NCBI GenBank assembly: GCA_963966185.1
Contig: CAWZYM010000026.1
Location: forward strand, 310,001 to 374,000
Direction of reading: 5' to 3'
DNA length: 64,000 bases
Origin: Rhabditoides inermis
Taxonomy: Eukaryota > Nematoda > Chromadorea > Rhabditida > Rhabditidae
A program made the translations under genes and the position numbers. This document shows positions 1-15,300 of this stretch, piece by piece. Below the pieces are notes generated by a model. The model ran no database searches. It had not been told where the DNA came from and saw only the letters and a list, made by a program, of their open reading frames with translations. Every line of letters starts with the position of its first letter. Position 1 is the first letter of the stretch.

Positions 1-3000
1 GGCCAGCCGCTCACTCACCACGTCTCCGTCTACCACAGTGGACGTTCTGATGAGGTTGAGTCGAAGGAGCCGAAGGAGAAGGACGAGCCGCGCACCGATC
101 TGACAGACACCGCCAAGACGTTCGGAGACAAAATCACTGGACTGTTCAAGAAGAGCCCTGCTCACCTTGACTACCCTGTGTCGGAGTCGTACGACGGACC
201 TCTCGACAACACTGGACGCGCCCAAGACATCGACGGCCAGCCGCTCACTCACCACGTCTCCGTCTACCACAGTGGACGTTCTGATGAGGTTGAGCCGAAG
301 GAGCCGAAGGAGAAGGACGAGCCGCGCACCGATCTGGCAGACACCGCCAAGACGTTCGGAGACAAAATCAATGGACTGTTCAAGAAGAGCCCTGCTCACC
401 TTGACTACCCTGTGTCGGAGTCGTACGACGGACCTCTCGACAACACTGGACGCGCTCAAGACATCGACGGCCAGCCGCTCACTCACCACGTCTCCGTCTA
501 CCACAGTGGACTTTCTGATGAGGTTGAGCCGAAGGAGCCGAAGGAGAAGGACGAGCCGCACACTGATCTTGCCGACACCGCCAAGACGTTCGGAGACAAA
601 ATCACTGGACTGTTCAAGAAGAGCCCTGCTCACCTTGACTACCCTGTGTCGGAGTCGTACGACGGACCTCTCGACAACACTGGACGCGCTCAAGACATCG
701 ACGGCCAGCCGCTCACTCACCACGTCTTCGTCTACCACAGTGGACGTTCCGATGAGGTTGAGCCAAAGGAGCCGAAGGAGCATAAGGACGAACCCCACAC
801 CGATCTAGCTGAGACCGCCAAGACGTTCGGAGACAAAATCACTGGACTGTTCAAGAAGAGCCCTGCTCACCTTGACTACCCTGTGTCGGAGTCGTACGAC
901 GGACCTCTCGACAACACTGGACGCGCCCAAGACATCGACGGCCAGCCGCTCACTCACCACGTCTCCGTCTACCACAGTGGACGTTCTGATGAGGTTGAGC
1001 CGAAGGAGCCGAAGGAAAAGGACGAGCCGCACACCGATCTTGCCGACACCGCGAAGACGTTCGGAGACAAAATCACTGGACTGTTCAAGAAGAGCCCTGC
1101 TCACCTTGACTACCCTGTGTCGGAGTCGTACGACGGACCTCTCGACAACACTGGACGCGCCCAAGACATCGACGGCCAGCCGCTCACTCACCACGTCTCC
1201 GTCTACCACAGTGGACGTTCTGATGAGGTTGAGCCGAAGGAGCCGAAGGAGAAGGACGAGCCGCGCACCGATCTGACAGACACCGCCAAGACGTTCGGAG
1301 ACAAAATCACTGGACTGTTCAAGAAGAGTCCTGCTCACCTTGACTACCCTGTGTCGGAGTCGTACGACGGACCTGTCGACAACACTGGACGCGCTCAAGA
1401 CATCGACGGCCAGCCGCTCACTCACCACGTCTCCGTCTACCACAGTGGACGTTCCGATGAGGTTGAGCCGAAGGAGCCGAAGGAGAAGGACGAGCCGCGC
1501 ACCGATCTGACAGACACCGCCAAGACGTTCGGAGACAAAATCACTGGACTGTTCAAGAAAAGTCCTGCTCACCTTGACTACCCTGTGTCGGAGTCGTACG
1601 ACGGACCTCTCGACAACACTGGACGCGCCCAAGACATCGACGGCCAGCCGCTCACTCACCACGTCTCCGTCTACCACAGTGGACGTTCTGATGAGGTTGA
1701 GTCGAAGGAGCCGAAGGAGAAGGACGAGCCGCGCACCGATCTGACAGACACCGCCAAGACGTTCGGAGACAAAATCACTGGACTGTTCAAGAAGAGCCCT
1801 GCTCACCTTGACTACCCTGTGTCGGAGTCGTACGACGGACCTCTCGACAACATTGGACGCGCCCAAGACATCGACGGCCAGCCGCTCACTCACCACGTCT
1901 CCGTCTACCACAGTGGACGTTCTGATGAGGTTGAGCCGAAGGAGCCGAAGGAGAAGGACGAGCCGCGCACCGATCTGGCAGACACAGCCAAGACGTTTGG
2001 AGACAAAATCACTGGACTGTTCAAGAAGAGCCCTGCTCACCTTGACTACCCTGTGTCGGAGTCGTACGACGGACCTCTCGACAACACTGGACGCGCTCAA
2101 GACATCGACGGCCAGCCGCTCACTCACCACGTCTCCGTCTACCACAGTGGACTTTCCGATGAGGTTGAGCCGAAGGAGCCGGAGGAGCATAAGGACGAAC
2201 CCCACACCGATCTAGCTGAGACCGCCAAGACGTTCGGAGACAAAATCACTGGACTGTTCAAGAAAAGTCCTGCTCACCTTGACTACCCTGTGTCGGAGTC
2301 GTACGACGGACCTCTCGACAACACTGGACGCGCCCAAGACATCGACGGCCAGCCGCTCACTCACCACGTCTCCGTCTACCACAGTGGACGTTCTGATGAG
2401 GTTGAGTCGAAGGAGCCGAAGGAGAAGGACGAGCCGCGCACCGATCTGACAGACACCGCCAAGACGTTCGGAGACAAAATCACTGGACTGTTCAAGAAGA
2501 GCCCTGCTCACCTTGACTACCCTGTGTCGGAGTCGTACGACGAACCTCTCGACAACACTGGACGCGCCCAAGACATCGACGGCCAGCCGCTCCTTCACCA
2601 CGTCTCCGTCTACCACAGTGGACGTTCTGATGAGGTTGAGCCGAAGGAGCCGAAGGAGAAGGACGAGCCGCGCACCGATCTGGCAGACACAGCCAAGACG
2701 TTTGGAGACAAAATCACTGGACTGTTCAAGAAGAGCCCTGCTCACCTTGACTACCCTGTGTCGGAGTCGTACGACGGACCTCTCGACAACACTGGACGCG
2801 CTCAAGACATCGACGGCCAGCCGCTCACTCACCACGTCTCCGTCTACCACAGTGGACTTTCCGATGAGGTTGAGCCGAAGGAGCCGGAGGAGCATAAGGA
2901 CGAACCCCACACCGATCTAGCTGAGACCGCCAAGACGTTCGGAGACAAAATCACTGGACTGTTCAAGAAGAGTCCTGCTCACCTTGACTACCCTGTGTCG

Positions 3001-6000
3001 GAGTCGTACGACGGACCTCTCGACAACACTGGACGCGCTCAAGACATCGACGGCCAGCCGCTCACTCACCACGTCTCCGTCTACCACAGTGGACGTTCCG
3101 ATGAGGTTGAGCCGAAGGAGCCGAAGGAGCATAAGGACGAACCCCACACCGACCTAGCTGAGACCGCCAAGACGTTCGGAGACAAAATCACTGGACTGTT
3201 CAAGAAGAGTCCTGCTCACCTTGACTACCCTGTGTCGGAGTCGTACGACGGATCTCTCGACAACACTGGACGCGCCCAAGACATCGACGGCCAGCCGCTC
3301 ACTCACCACGTCTCCGTCTACCACAGTGGACGTTCCGATGAGGTTGAGCCGAAGGAGCCGAAGGAGCATAAGGACGAACCCCACACCGATCTAGCTGAGA
3401 CCGCCAAGACGTTCGGAGACAAATTCACTGGACTGTTCAAGAAGAGCCCTGCTCACCTTGACTACCCTGTGTCGGAATCGTACGACGGACCTCTCGACAA
3501 CACTGGACGCGCTCAAGACATCGACGGCCAGCCGCTCACTCACCACGTCTCCGTCTACCACAGTGGACGTTCTGATGAGGTTGAGCCAAAGGAGCCGAAG
3601 GTGAAGGACGAGCCGCACACCGATCTAGCTGAGACCGCCAAGACGTTCGGAGACAAAATCACTGGACTGTTCAAGAAGAGCCCTGCTCACCTTGACTACC
3701 CTGTGTCGGAGTCGTACGACGGACCTCTCGACAACACTGGACGCGCTCAAGACATCGACGGCCAGCCGCTCACTCACCACGTCTCCGTCTACCACAGTGG
3801 ACGTTCCGATGAGGTTGAGCCGAAGGAGCCGAATGAGCATAAGGACGAACCCCACACCGATCTAGCTGAGACCGCCAAGACGTTCGGAGACAAAATCACT
3901 GGACTGTTCAAGAAGAGCCCTGCTCACCTTGACTACCCTGTGTCGGAGTCGTACGACGGACCTCTCGACAACACTGGAAGCGCCCAAGACATCGACGGCC
4001 AGCCGCTCACTCACCACGTCTCCGTCTACCACAGTGGACGTTCTGATGAGGTTGAGCCGAAGGAGCCGAAGGAGAAGGACGAGCCGCGCACCGATCTGGC
4101 AGACACCGCCAAGACGTTCGGAGACAAAATCACTGGACTGTTCAAGAAGAGCCCTGCTCACCTTGACTACCCTGTGTCGGAGTCGTACGACGGACCTCTC
4201 GACAACACTGGACGCGCCCAAGACATCGACGGCCAGCCGCTCACTCACCACGTCTCCGTTTACCACAGTGGACGTTCTGATGAGGTTGAGCCGAAGGAGC
4301 AGAAGGAGAAGGACGAGCCGCGCACCGATCTGGCAGACACCGCCAAGACGTTCGGAGACAAAATCACTGGACTATTCAAGAAGAGCCCTGCTCACCTTGA
4401 CTACCCTGTGTCGGAGTCGTACGACGGACCTCTCGACAACACTGGACGCGCCCAAGACATCGACGGCCAGCCGCTCACTCACCACGTCTCCGTCTACCAC
4501 AGTGGACGTTCTGATGAGGTTGAGCCGAAGGAGCCGAAGGAGAAGGACGAGCCGCGCACCGATCTGGCAAACACCGCCAAGACGTTTGGAGACAAAATCA
4601 CTGGACTGTTCAAGAAGAGTCCTGCTCACCTTGACTACCCTGTGTCGGAGTCGTACGACGGACCTCTCGACAACACTGGACGCGCCCAAGACATCAACGG
4701 CCAGCCGCTCACTCACCACGTCTCCGTTTACCACAGTGGACGTTCTGATGAGGTTGAGCCGAAGGAGCAGAAGGAGAAGGACGAGCCGCGCACCGATCTG
4801 GCAGACACCGCCAAGACGTTCGGAGACAAAATCACTGGACTGTTCAAGAAGAGCCCTGCTCACCTTGACTACCCTGTGTCGGAGTCGTACGACGGACCTC
4901 TCGACAACACTGGACGCGCCCAAGACATCAACGGTCAGCCGCTAACTCACCACGTCTCCGTTTACCACAGTGGACGTTCTGATGAGGTTGAGCCGAAGGA
5001 GCAGAAGGAGAAGGACGAGCCGCGCACCGATCTGGCAGACACCGCCAAGACGTTCGGAGACAAAATCACTGGACTATTCAAGAAGAGCCCTGCTCATCTT
5101 GACTACCCTGTGTCGGAGTCGTACGACGGACCTCTCGACAACACTGGACGCGCCCAAGACATCGACGGCCAGCCGCTCACTCACCACGTCTCCGTCTACC
5201 ACAGTGGACGTTCTGATGAGGTTGAGCCGAAGGAGCCGAAGGAGAAGGACGAGCCGCGCACCGATCTGGCAGACACCGCCAAGACGTTCGGAGACAAAAT
5301 CACTGGACTGTTCAAGAAGAACCCTGCTCACCTTGACTACCCTGTGTCGGAGTCGTACGACGGACCTCTCGACAACACTGGACGCGCTCAAGACATCGAC
5401 GGCCAGCCGCTCACTCACCACGTCTCCGTCTACCACACTGGACGTTCCGATGAGGTTGAGCCGAAGGAGCCGAAGGAGCATAAGGACGAACCCCACACCG
5501 ATCTAGCTGAGACCGCCAAGACGTTCGGAGACAAAATCACTGGACTGTTCAAGAAGAGTCCTGCTCACCTTGACTACCCTGTGTCGGAGTCGTACGACGG
5601 ACCTCTCGACAACACTGGACGCGCTCAAGACATCGACGGCCAGCCGCTCACTCACCACGTCTCCGTCTACCACAGTGGACGTTCCGATGAGGTTGAGCCG
5701 AAGGAGCCGAAGGAGCATAAGGACGAACCCCACACCGATCTAGCTGAGACCGCCAAGACGTTCGGAGACAAAATCACTGGACTGTTCAAGAAGAGCCCTG
5801 CTCACCTTGACTACCCTGTGTCGGAGTCGTACGACGGACCTCTCGACAACACTGGACGCGCTCAAGACATCGACGGCCAGCCGCTCACTCACCACGTCTT
5901 CGTCTACCACAGTGGACGTTCCGATGAGGTTGAGCCGAAGGAGCCGAAGGAGCATAAGGACGAACCCCACACCGATCTAGCTGAGACCGCCAAGACGTTC

Positions 6001-6399
6001 GGAGACAAAATCACTGGACTGTTCAAGAAGAGTCCTGCTCACCTTGACTACCCTGTGTCGGAGTCGTACGACGGACCTCTCGACAACACTGGACGCGCCC
6101 AAGACATCGACGGCCAGCCGCTCACTCACCACGTCTCCGTTTACCACAGTGGACGTTCTGATGAGGTTGAGCCGAAGGAGCAGAAGGAGAAGGACGAGCC
6201 GCGCACCGATCTGGCAGACACCGCCAAGACGTTCGGAGACAAAATCACTGGACTATTCAAGAAGAGCCCTGCTCACCTTGACTACCCTGTGTCGGAGTCG
6301 TACGACGGACCTCTCGACAACACTGGACGCGCCCAAGACATCGACGGCCAGCCGCTCACTCACCACGTCTCCGTCTACCACAGTGGACGTTCTGATGAG
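1..6399 (+). repeat. Coding tandem array A, 78/79-aa units (26 complete copies)
   Basis: Units start at SESYDG (first complete one near 181) and repeat every 234 or 237 bp. From 181 to about 6292 there are 26 units: 17 of 234 bp and 9 of 237 bp, the longer type having KEHKDEP instead of KEKDEP. Unit order: SESYDGPLDNTGRAQDIDGQ, PLTHHVSVYHSGRSDE, a Glu/Lys/Pro linker, DLADTAKTFGDKITGLFKK, SPAHLDYPV. Copies differ by only a few bases. The partial copy at the window start shows that the array extends upstream. Confidence 0.97.
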
Positions 6400-9300
6400 C
6401 CGACCTCGAAGACCATCTTCATTGCTCCTCTGCCGACTGACGAGACGCCGAAACAGACCGAGGACGTGTCCGCCTACCCCACTTCCGAGCCGTTCACCGG
6501 AGATCTCGACTCCACCCATCGCACCACGGACTTTGACGGACAGCCGCTCACTCAGCACGTTAGTGTCTACCACAGCGACCGGTCTGATGAACCCGAGGAG
6601 AACATCCCGAAGGACAAGGACGAGCCGCACGGCGACCTTGCCGATACCGCCAAGAACCTCGGAAAGAAGATCACTGGACTGTTCAAGAAGAGCCCTGCGC
6701 ATCTCGACTACCTCGTTTCCGAGCCGTTCGATGGACCCATCGACCACACCGGACGTGCTCGCGACATCGACGGAGAGCCCCTCACTCACCACGTCAGCGT
6801 CTACCACAGTGGTCGCTCCGACGAGGCTGAGCCGAAGGAGAAGAAGGACGAGCCGCACACCGATCTGGCTGACACTGCCAAGCAGTTCGGCGACAAGATC
6901 ACTGGTCTCTTCAAGAAGAAGCCCGCTCACCACGACTACCCGGTGAGCGAGGTCTACGAGGGTCCGTACGATTCAACTCCGCGTGCGTCCGACATTGATG
7001 GTCAGCCGCTCACTGATGCTGTTACCGTCTATCACTCTGGACGCTCCGATGAGCCGACCTCGAAGACCATCTTCATTGCTCCTCTGCCGACTGACGAGAC
7101 GCCAAAACAGACCGAGGACGTGTCCGCCTACCCCACTTCCGAGCCGTTCACCGGAGATCTCGACTCCACCCATCGCACCACGGACTTTGACGGACAGCCG
7201 CTCACTCAGCACGTTAGTGTCTACCACAGCGGCCGGTCTGATGAACCCGAGGAGAAGATCCCGAAGGACAAGGACGAGCCGCACGGCGATCTTGCCGACA
7301 CCGCCAAGAACCTCGGAATCAAGATCACTGGACTGTTCAAGAAGAGCCCTGCGCATCTCGACTACTCCGTTTCCGAGCCGTTCGATGGACTCATCGACAA
7401 CACCGGACGTGCTCGCGACATCGACGGAGAGCCCCTCACTCACCACGTCAGCGTCTACCACAGTGGTCGCTCCGACGAGGCTGAGCCGAAGGAGAAGAAG
7501 GACGAGCCGCACACCGATCTGGCAGACACTGCCAAGCAGTTCGGCGACAAGATCACTGGTCTCTTCAAGAAGAAGCCCGCTCACCACGACTACCCGGTGA
7601 GCGAGGTCTACGAGGGTCCGTACGATTCAACTCCGCGTGCGTCCGACATTGATGGTCAGCCGCTCACTGATGCTGTTACCGTCTATCACTCTGGACGCTC
7701 CGATGAGCCGACCTCGAAGACCATCTTCATTGCTCCTCTGCCGACTGACGAGACGCCGAAACAGACCGAGGACGTGTCCGCCTACCCCACTTCCGAGCCG
7801 TTCACCGGAGATCTCGACTCCACCCATCGCACCACGGACTTTGACGGACAGCCGCTCACTCAGCACGTTAGTGTCTACCACAGCGGCCGGTCTGATGAAC
7901 CCGAGGAGAAGATCCCGAAGGACAAGGACGAGCCGCACGGCGATCTTGCCGACACCGCCAAGAACCTCGGAATCAAGATCACTGGACTGTTCAAGAAGAG
8001 CCCTGCGCATCTCGACTACCCCGTTTCCGAGCCGTTTGATGGACCCATCGACAACACCGGACGGGCTCGCGACATCGACGGAGAGCCCCTCACTCACCAC
8101 GTCAGCGTCTACCACAGTGGTCGCTCCGACGAGGCTGAGCCGAAGGAGAAGAAGGACGAGCCGCACACCGATCTGGCTGACACTGCCAAGCAGTTCGGCG
8201 ACAAGATCACTGGTCTCTTCAAGAAGAAGTCCGCTCACCACGACTACCCGGTGAGCGAGGTCTACGAGGGTCCGTACGATTCAACTCCGCGTGCGTCCGA
8301 CATTGATGGTCAGCCGCTCACTGATGCTGTTACCGTCTATCACTCTGGACGCTCCGATGAGCCGACCTCGAAGACCATCTTCATTGCTCCTCTGCCGACT
8401 GACGAGACGCCGAAACAGACCGAGGACGTGTCCGCCTACCCCACTTCCGAGCCGTTCACCGGAGACCTCGACTCCACCCATCGCACCACGGACTTTGACG
8501 GACAGCCGCTCACTCAGCACGTTAGTGTCTACCACAGCGGCCGGTCTGATGAACCCGAGGAGAAGATCCCGGAGAACAAGGACGAGCCGCACGGCGATCT
8601 TGCCGACACCGCCAAGAACCTCGGAATCAAGATCACTGGACTGTTCAAGAAGAGCCCTGCGCATCTCGACTACCCCGTTTCCGAGCCGTTCGATGGACCC
8701 ATCGACAACACCGGACGTGCTCGCGACATCGACGGAGAGCCCCTCACTCACCACGTCAGCGTCTACCACAGTGGTCGCTCCGACGAGGCTGAGCCGAAGG
8801 AGAAGAAGGACGAGCCGCACACCGATCTGGCTGACACTGCCAAGCAGTTCGGCAACAAGATCACTGGTCTCTTCAAGAAGAAGCCCGCTCACCACGACTA
8901 CCCGGTGAGCGAGGTCTACGAGGGTCCGTACGATGCAACTCCGCGTGCGTCCGACATTGATGGTCAGCCGCTCACTGATGCTGTTACCGTCTATCACTCT
9001 GGACGCTCCGATGAGCCGACCTCGAAGACCATCTTCATTGCTCCTCTGCCGACTGACGAGACGCCGAAACAGACCGAGGACGTGTCCGCCTACCCCACTT
9101 CCGAGCCGTTCACCGGAGATCTCGACTCCACCCATCGCACCACGGACTTTGACGGACAGCCGCTCACTCAGCACGTTAGTGTCTACCACAGCGGCCGGTC
9201 TGATGAACCCGAGGAGAAGATCCCGAAGGACAAGGACGAGCCGCACGGCGACCTTGCCGACACCGCCAAGAACCTCGGAATCAAGATCACTGGACTGTTC

Positions 9301-12300
9301 AAGAAGAGCCCTGCGCATCTCGACTACCCCGTTTCCGAACCGTTCGATGGACCCATCGACAACACCGGACGTGCTCGCGACATCGACGGAGAGCCCCTCA
9401 CTCACCACGTCAGCGTCTACCACAGTGGTCGCTCCGACGAGGCTGAGCCGAAGGAGAAGAAGGACGAGCCGCACACTGATCTGGCTGACACTGCCAAGCA
9501 GTTCGGCGACAAGATCACTGGTCTCTTCAAGAAGAAGCCCGCTCACCACGACTACCCGGTGAGCGAGGTCTACGAGGGTCCGTACGATTCAACTCCGCGT
9601 GCGTCCGACATTGATGGTCAGCCGCTCACTGATGCTGTTACCGTCTATTATTCTGGACGCTCCGATGAGCCGACCTCGAAGACCATCTTCATTGCTCCTC
9701 TGCCGACTGACGAGACGCCGAAACAGACCGAGGACGTGTCCGCCTACCCCACTTCCGAGCCGTTCACCGGAGATCTCGACTCCACCCATCGCACCACGGA
9801 CTTTGACGGACAGCCGCTCACTCAGCACGTTAGTGTCTACCACAGCGGCCGGTCTGATGAACCCGAGGAGAAGATCCCGAAGGACAAGGACGAGCCGCAC
9901 GGCGACCTTGCCGACACCGCCAAGAACCTCGGAATCAAGATCACTGGACTGTTCAAGAAGAGCCCTGCGCATCTCGACTACCCCGTTTCCGAGCCGTTCG
10001 ATGGACCCATCGACAACACCGGACGTGCTCGCGACATCGACGGAGAGCCCCTCACTCACCACGTCAGCGTCTACCACAGTGGTCGCTCCGACGAGGCTGA
10101 GCCGAAGGAGAAGAAGGACGAGCCGCACACCGATCTGGCTGACACTGCCAAGCAGTTCGGCGACAAGATCACTGGTCTCTTCAAGAAGAAGCCCGCTCAC
10201 CACGACTACCCGGTGAGCGAGGTCTACGAGGGTCCGTACGATTCAACTCCGCGTGCGTCCGACATTGATGGTCAGCCGCTCACTGATGCTGTTACCGTCT
10301 ATCACTCTGGACGCTCCGATGAGCCGACCTCGAAGACCATCTTCATTGCTCCTCTGCCGACTGACGAGACGCCGAAACAGACCGAGGACGTGTCCGCCTA
10401 CCCCACTTCCGAGCCGTTCACCGGAGATCTCGACTCCACCCATCGCACCACGGACTTTGACGGACAGCCGCTCACTCAGCACGTTAGTGTCTACCACAGC
10501 GGCCGGTCTGATGAACCCGAGGAGAAGATCCCGAAGGACAAGGACGAGCCGCACGGCGACCTTGCCGACACCGCCAAGAACCTCGGAATCAAGATCACTG
10601 GACTGTTCAAGAAGAGCCCTGCGCATCTCGACTACCCCGTTTCCGAGCCGTTCGATGGACCCATCGACAACACCGGACGTGCTCGCGACATCGACGGAGA
10701 GCCCCTCACTCACCACGTCAGCGTCTACCACAGTGGTCGCTCCGACGAGGCTGAGCCGAAGGAGAAGAAGGACGAGCCGCACACCGATCTGGCTGACACT
10801 GCCAAGCAGTTCGGCGACAAGATCACTGGTCTCTTCAAGAAGAAGCCCGCTCACCACGACTACCCGGTGAGCGAGGTCTACGAGGGTCCGTACGATTCAA
10901 CTCCGCGTGCGTCCGACATTGATGGTCAGCCGCTCACTGATGCGGTTACCGTCTATCACTCTGGACGCTCCGATGAGCCGACCTCGAAGACCATCTTCAT
11001 TGCTCCTCTGCCGACTGACGAGACGCCGAAACAGACCGAGGACGTGTCCGCCTACCCCACTTCCGAGCCGTTCACCGGAGATCTCGACTCCACCCATCGC
11101 ACCACGGACTTTGACGGACAGCCGCTCACTCAGCACGTTAGTGTCTACCACAGCGGCCGGTCTGATGAACCCGAGGAGAACATCCCGAAGGACAAGGACG
11201 AGCCGCACGGCGATCTTGCCGACACCGCCAAGAACCTCGGAATCAAGATCACTGGACTTTTCAAGAAGAGCCCTGCGCATCTCGACTACCCCGTTTCCGA
11301 GCCGTTCGATGGACCCATCGACAACACCGGACGTGCTCGCGACATCGACGGAGAGCCCCTCACTCACCACGTCAGCGTCTACCACAGTGGTCGCTCCGAC
11401 GAGGCTGAGCCGAAGGAGAAGAAGGACGAGCCGCACACCGATCTGGCTGACACTGCCAAGCAGTTCGGCGACAAGATCACTGGTCTCTTCAAGAAGAAGC
11501 CCGCTCACCACGACTACCCGGTGAGCGAGGTCTACGAGGGTCCGTACGATTCAACTCCGCGTGCGTCCGACATTGATGGTCAGCCGCTCACTGATGCTGT
11601 TACCGTCTATCACTCTGGACGCTCCGATGAGCCGACCTCGAAGACCATCTTCATTGCTCCTCTGCCGACTGACGAGACGCCGAAACAGACCGAGGACGTG
11701 TCCGCCTACCCCACTTCCGAGCCGTTCACCGGAGATCTCGACTCCACCCATCGCACCACGGACTTTGACGGACAGCCGCTCACTCAGCACGTTAGTGTCT
11801 ACCACAGCGGCCGGTCTGATGAACCCGAGGAGAAGATCCCGAAGGACAAGGACGAGCCGCACGGCGACCTTGCCGACACCGCCAAGAACCTCGGAATCAA
11901 GATCACTGGACTGTTCAAGAAGAGCCCTGCGCATCTCGACTACCCCGTTTCGGAATCAAGATCACTGGACTGTTCGATGCGCATCTCGACTACCCCGTTT
12001 CCGAGCCGTTCGATGGACCCATCGACAACACCGGACGTGCTCGCGACATCGACGGAGAGCCCCTCACTCACCACGTCAGCGTCTACCACAGTGGTCGCTC
12101 CGACGAGGCTGAGCCGAAGGAGAAGAAGGACGAGCCGCACACCGATCTGGCTGACACTGCCAAGCAGTTCGGCGACAAGATCACTGGTCTCTTCAAGAAG
12201 AAGCCCGCTCACCACGACTACCCGGTGAGCGAGGTCTACGAGGGTCCGTACGATTCAACTCCGCGTGCGTCCGACATTGATGGTCAGCCGCTCACTGATG

Positions 12301-15300
12301 CTGTTACCGTCTATCACTCTGGACGCTCCGATGAGCCGACCTCGAAGACCATCTTCATTGCTCCTCTGCCGACTGACGAGACGCCGAAACAGACCGAGGA
12401 CGTGTCCGCCTACCCCACTTCCGAGCCGTTCACCGGAGATCTCGACTCCACCCATCGCACCACGGACTTTGACGGACAGCCGCTCACTCAGCACGTTAGT
12501 GTCTACCACAGCGGCCGGTCTGATGAACCCGAGGAGAAGATCCCGAAGGACAAGGACGAGCCGCACGGCGACCTTGCCGACACCGCCAAGAACCTCGGAA
12601 TCAAGATCACTGGACTGTTCAAGAAGAGCCCTGCGCATCTCGACTACCCCGTTTCCGAGCCGTTCGATGGACCCATCGACAACACCGGACGTGCTCGCGA
12701 CATCGACGGAGAGCCCCTCACTCACCACGTCAGCGTCTACCACAGTGGTCGCTCCGACGAGGCTGAGCCGAAGGAGAAGAAGGACGAGCCGCACACCGAT
12801 CTGGCTGACACTGCCAAGCAGTTCGGCGACAAGATCACTGGTCTCTTCAAGAAGAAGTCCGCTCACCACGACTACCCGGTGAGCGAGGTCTACGAGGGTC
12901 CGTACGATTCAACTCCGCGTGCGTCCGACATTGATGGTCAGCCGCTCACTGATGCTGTTACCGTCTATCACTCTGGACGCTCCGATGAGCCGACCTCGAA
13001 GACCATCTTCATTGCTCCTCTGCCGACTGACGAGACGCCGAAACAGACCGAGGACGTGTCCACCTACCCCACTTCCGAGCCGTTCACCGGAGACCTCGAC
13101 TCCACCCATCGCACCACGGACTTTGACGGACAGCCGCTCACTCAGCACGTTAGTGTCTACCACAGCGGCCGGTCTGATGAACCCGAGGAGAAGATCCCGG
13201 AGAACAAGGACGAGCCGCACGGCGATCTTGCCGACACCGCCAAGAACCTCGGAATCAAGATCACTGGACTGTTCAAGAAGAGCCCTGCGCATCTCGACTA
13301 CCCCGTTTCCGAGCCGTTCGATGGACCCATCGACAACACCGGACGTGCTCGCGACATCGACGGAGAGCCCCTCACTCACCACGTCAGCGTCTACCACAGT
13401 GGTCGCTCCGACGAGGCTGAGCCGAAGGAGAAGAAGGACGAGCCGCACACCGATCTGGCTGACACTGCCAAGCAGTTCGGCGACAAGATCACTGGTCTCT
13501 TCAAGAAGAAGCCCGCTCACCACGACTACCCGGTGAGCGAGGTCTACGAGGGTCCGTACGATTCAACTCCGCGTGCGTCCGACATTGATGGTCAGCCGCT
13601 CACTGATGCTGTTACCGTCTATCACTCTGGACGCTCCGACGAGCCGACCTCGAAGACCATCTTCATTGCTCCTCTGCCGACTGACGAGACGCCGAAACAG
13701 ACCGAGGACGTGTCCGCCTACCCCACTTCCGAGCCGTTCACCGGAGATCTCGACTCCACCCATCGCACCACGGACTTTGACGGACAGCCGCTCACTCAGC
13801 ACGTTAGTGTCTACCACAGCGGCCGGTCTGATGAACCCGAGGAGAAGATCCCGAAGGACAAGGACGAGCCGCACGGCGACCTTGCCGACACCGCCAAGAA
13901 CCTCGGAATCAAGATCACTGGACTGTTCAAGAAGAGCCCTGCGCATCTCGACTACCCCGTTTCCGAGCCGTTCGATGGACCCATCGACAACACCGGACGT
14001 GCTCGCGACATCGACGGAGAGCCCCTCACTCACCACGTCAGCGTCTACCACAGTGGTCGCTCCGACGAGGCTGAGCCGAAGGAGAAGAAGGACGAGCCGC
14101 ACACTGATCTGGCTGACACTGCCAAGCAGTTCGGCGACAAGATCACTGGTCTCTTCAAGAAGAAGCCCGCTCACCACGACTACCCGGTGAGCGAGGTCTA
14201 CGAGGGTCCGTACGATTCAACTCCGCGTGCGTCCGACATTGATGGTCAGCCGCTCACTGATGCTGTTACCGTCTATCACTCTGGACGCTCCGATGAGCCG
14301 ACCTCGAAGACCATCTTCATTGCTCCTCTGCCGACTGACGAGACGCCGAAACAGACCGAGGACGTGTCCGCCTACCCCACTTCCGAGCCGTTCACCGGAG
14401 ATCTCGACTCCACCCATCGCACCACGGACTTTGACGGACAGCCGCTCACTCAGCACGTTAGTGTCTACCACAGCGGCCGGTCTGATGAACCCGAGGAGAA
14501 GATCCCGAAGGACAAGGACGAGCCGCACGGCGACCTTGCCGACACCGCCAAGAACCTCGGAATCAAGATCACTGGACTGTTCAAGAAGAGCCCTGCGCAT
14601 CTCGACTACCCCGTTTCCGAGCCGTTCGATGGACCCATCGACAACACCGGACGTGCTCGCGACATCGACGGAGAGCCCCTCACTCACCACGTCAGCGTCT
14701 ACCACAGTGGTCGCTCCGACGAGGCTGAGCCGAAGGAGAAGAAGGACGAGCCGCACATCGATCTGGCTGACACTGCCAAGCAGTTCGGCGACAAGATCAC
14801 TGGTCTCTTCAAGAAGAAGCCCGCTCACCACGACTACCCGGTGAGCGAGGTCTACGAGGGTCCGTACGATGCAACTCCGCGTGCGTCCGACATTGATGGT
14901 CAGCCGCTCACTGATGCTGTTACCGTCTATCACTCTGGACGCTCCGATGAGCCGACCTCGAAGACCATCTTCATTGCTCCTCTGCCGACTGACGAGACGC
15001 CGAAACAGACCGAGGACGTGTCCGCCTACCCCACTTCCGAGCCGTTCACCGGAGATCTCGACTCCACCCATCGCACCACGGACTTTGACGGACAGCCGCT
15101 CACTCAGCACGTTAGTGTCTACCACAGCGGCCGGTCTGATGAACCCGAGGAGAAGATCCCGAAGGACAAGGACGAGCCGCACGGCGACCTTGCCGACACC
15201 GCCAAGAACCTCGGAATCAAGATCACTGGACTGTTCAAGAAGAGCCCTGCGCATCTCGACTACCCCGTTTCCGAGCCGTTCGATGGACCCATCGACAACA

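Noticed and set aside
178..12228. Treating the array as two separate genes (ending about 12226 and starting about 12225)
   Set aside because: The repeat frame is continuous on both sides of the 50-bp duplication, and the apparent start is a GTG inside a repeat unit; there is no promoter, splice site or unique sequence there.
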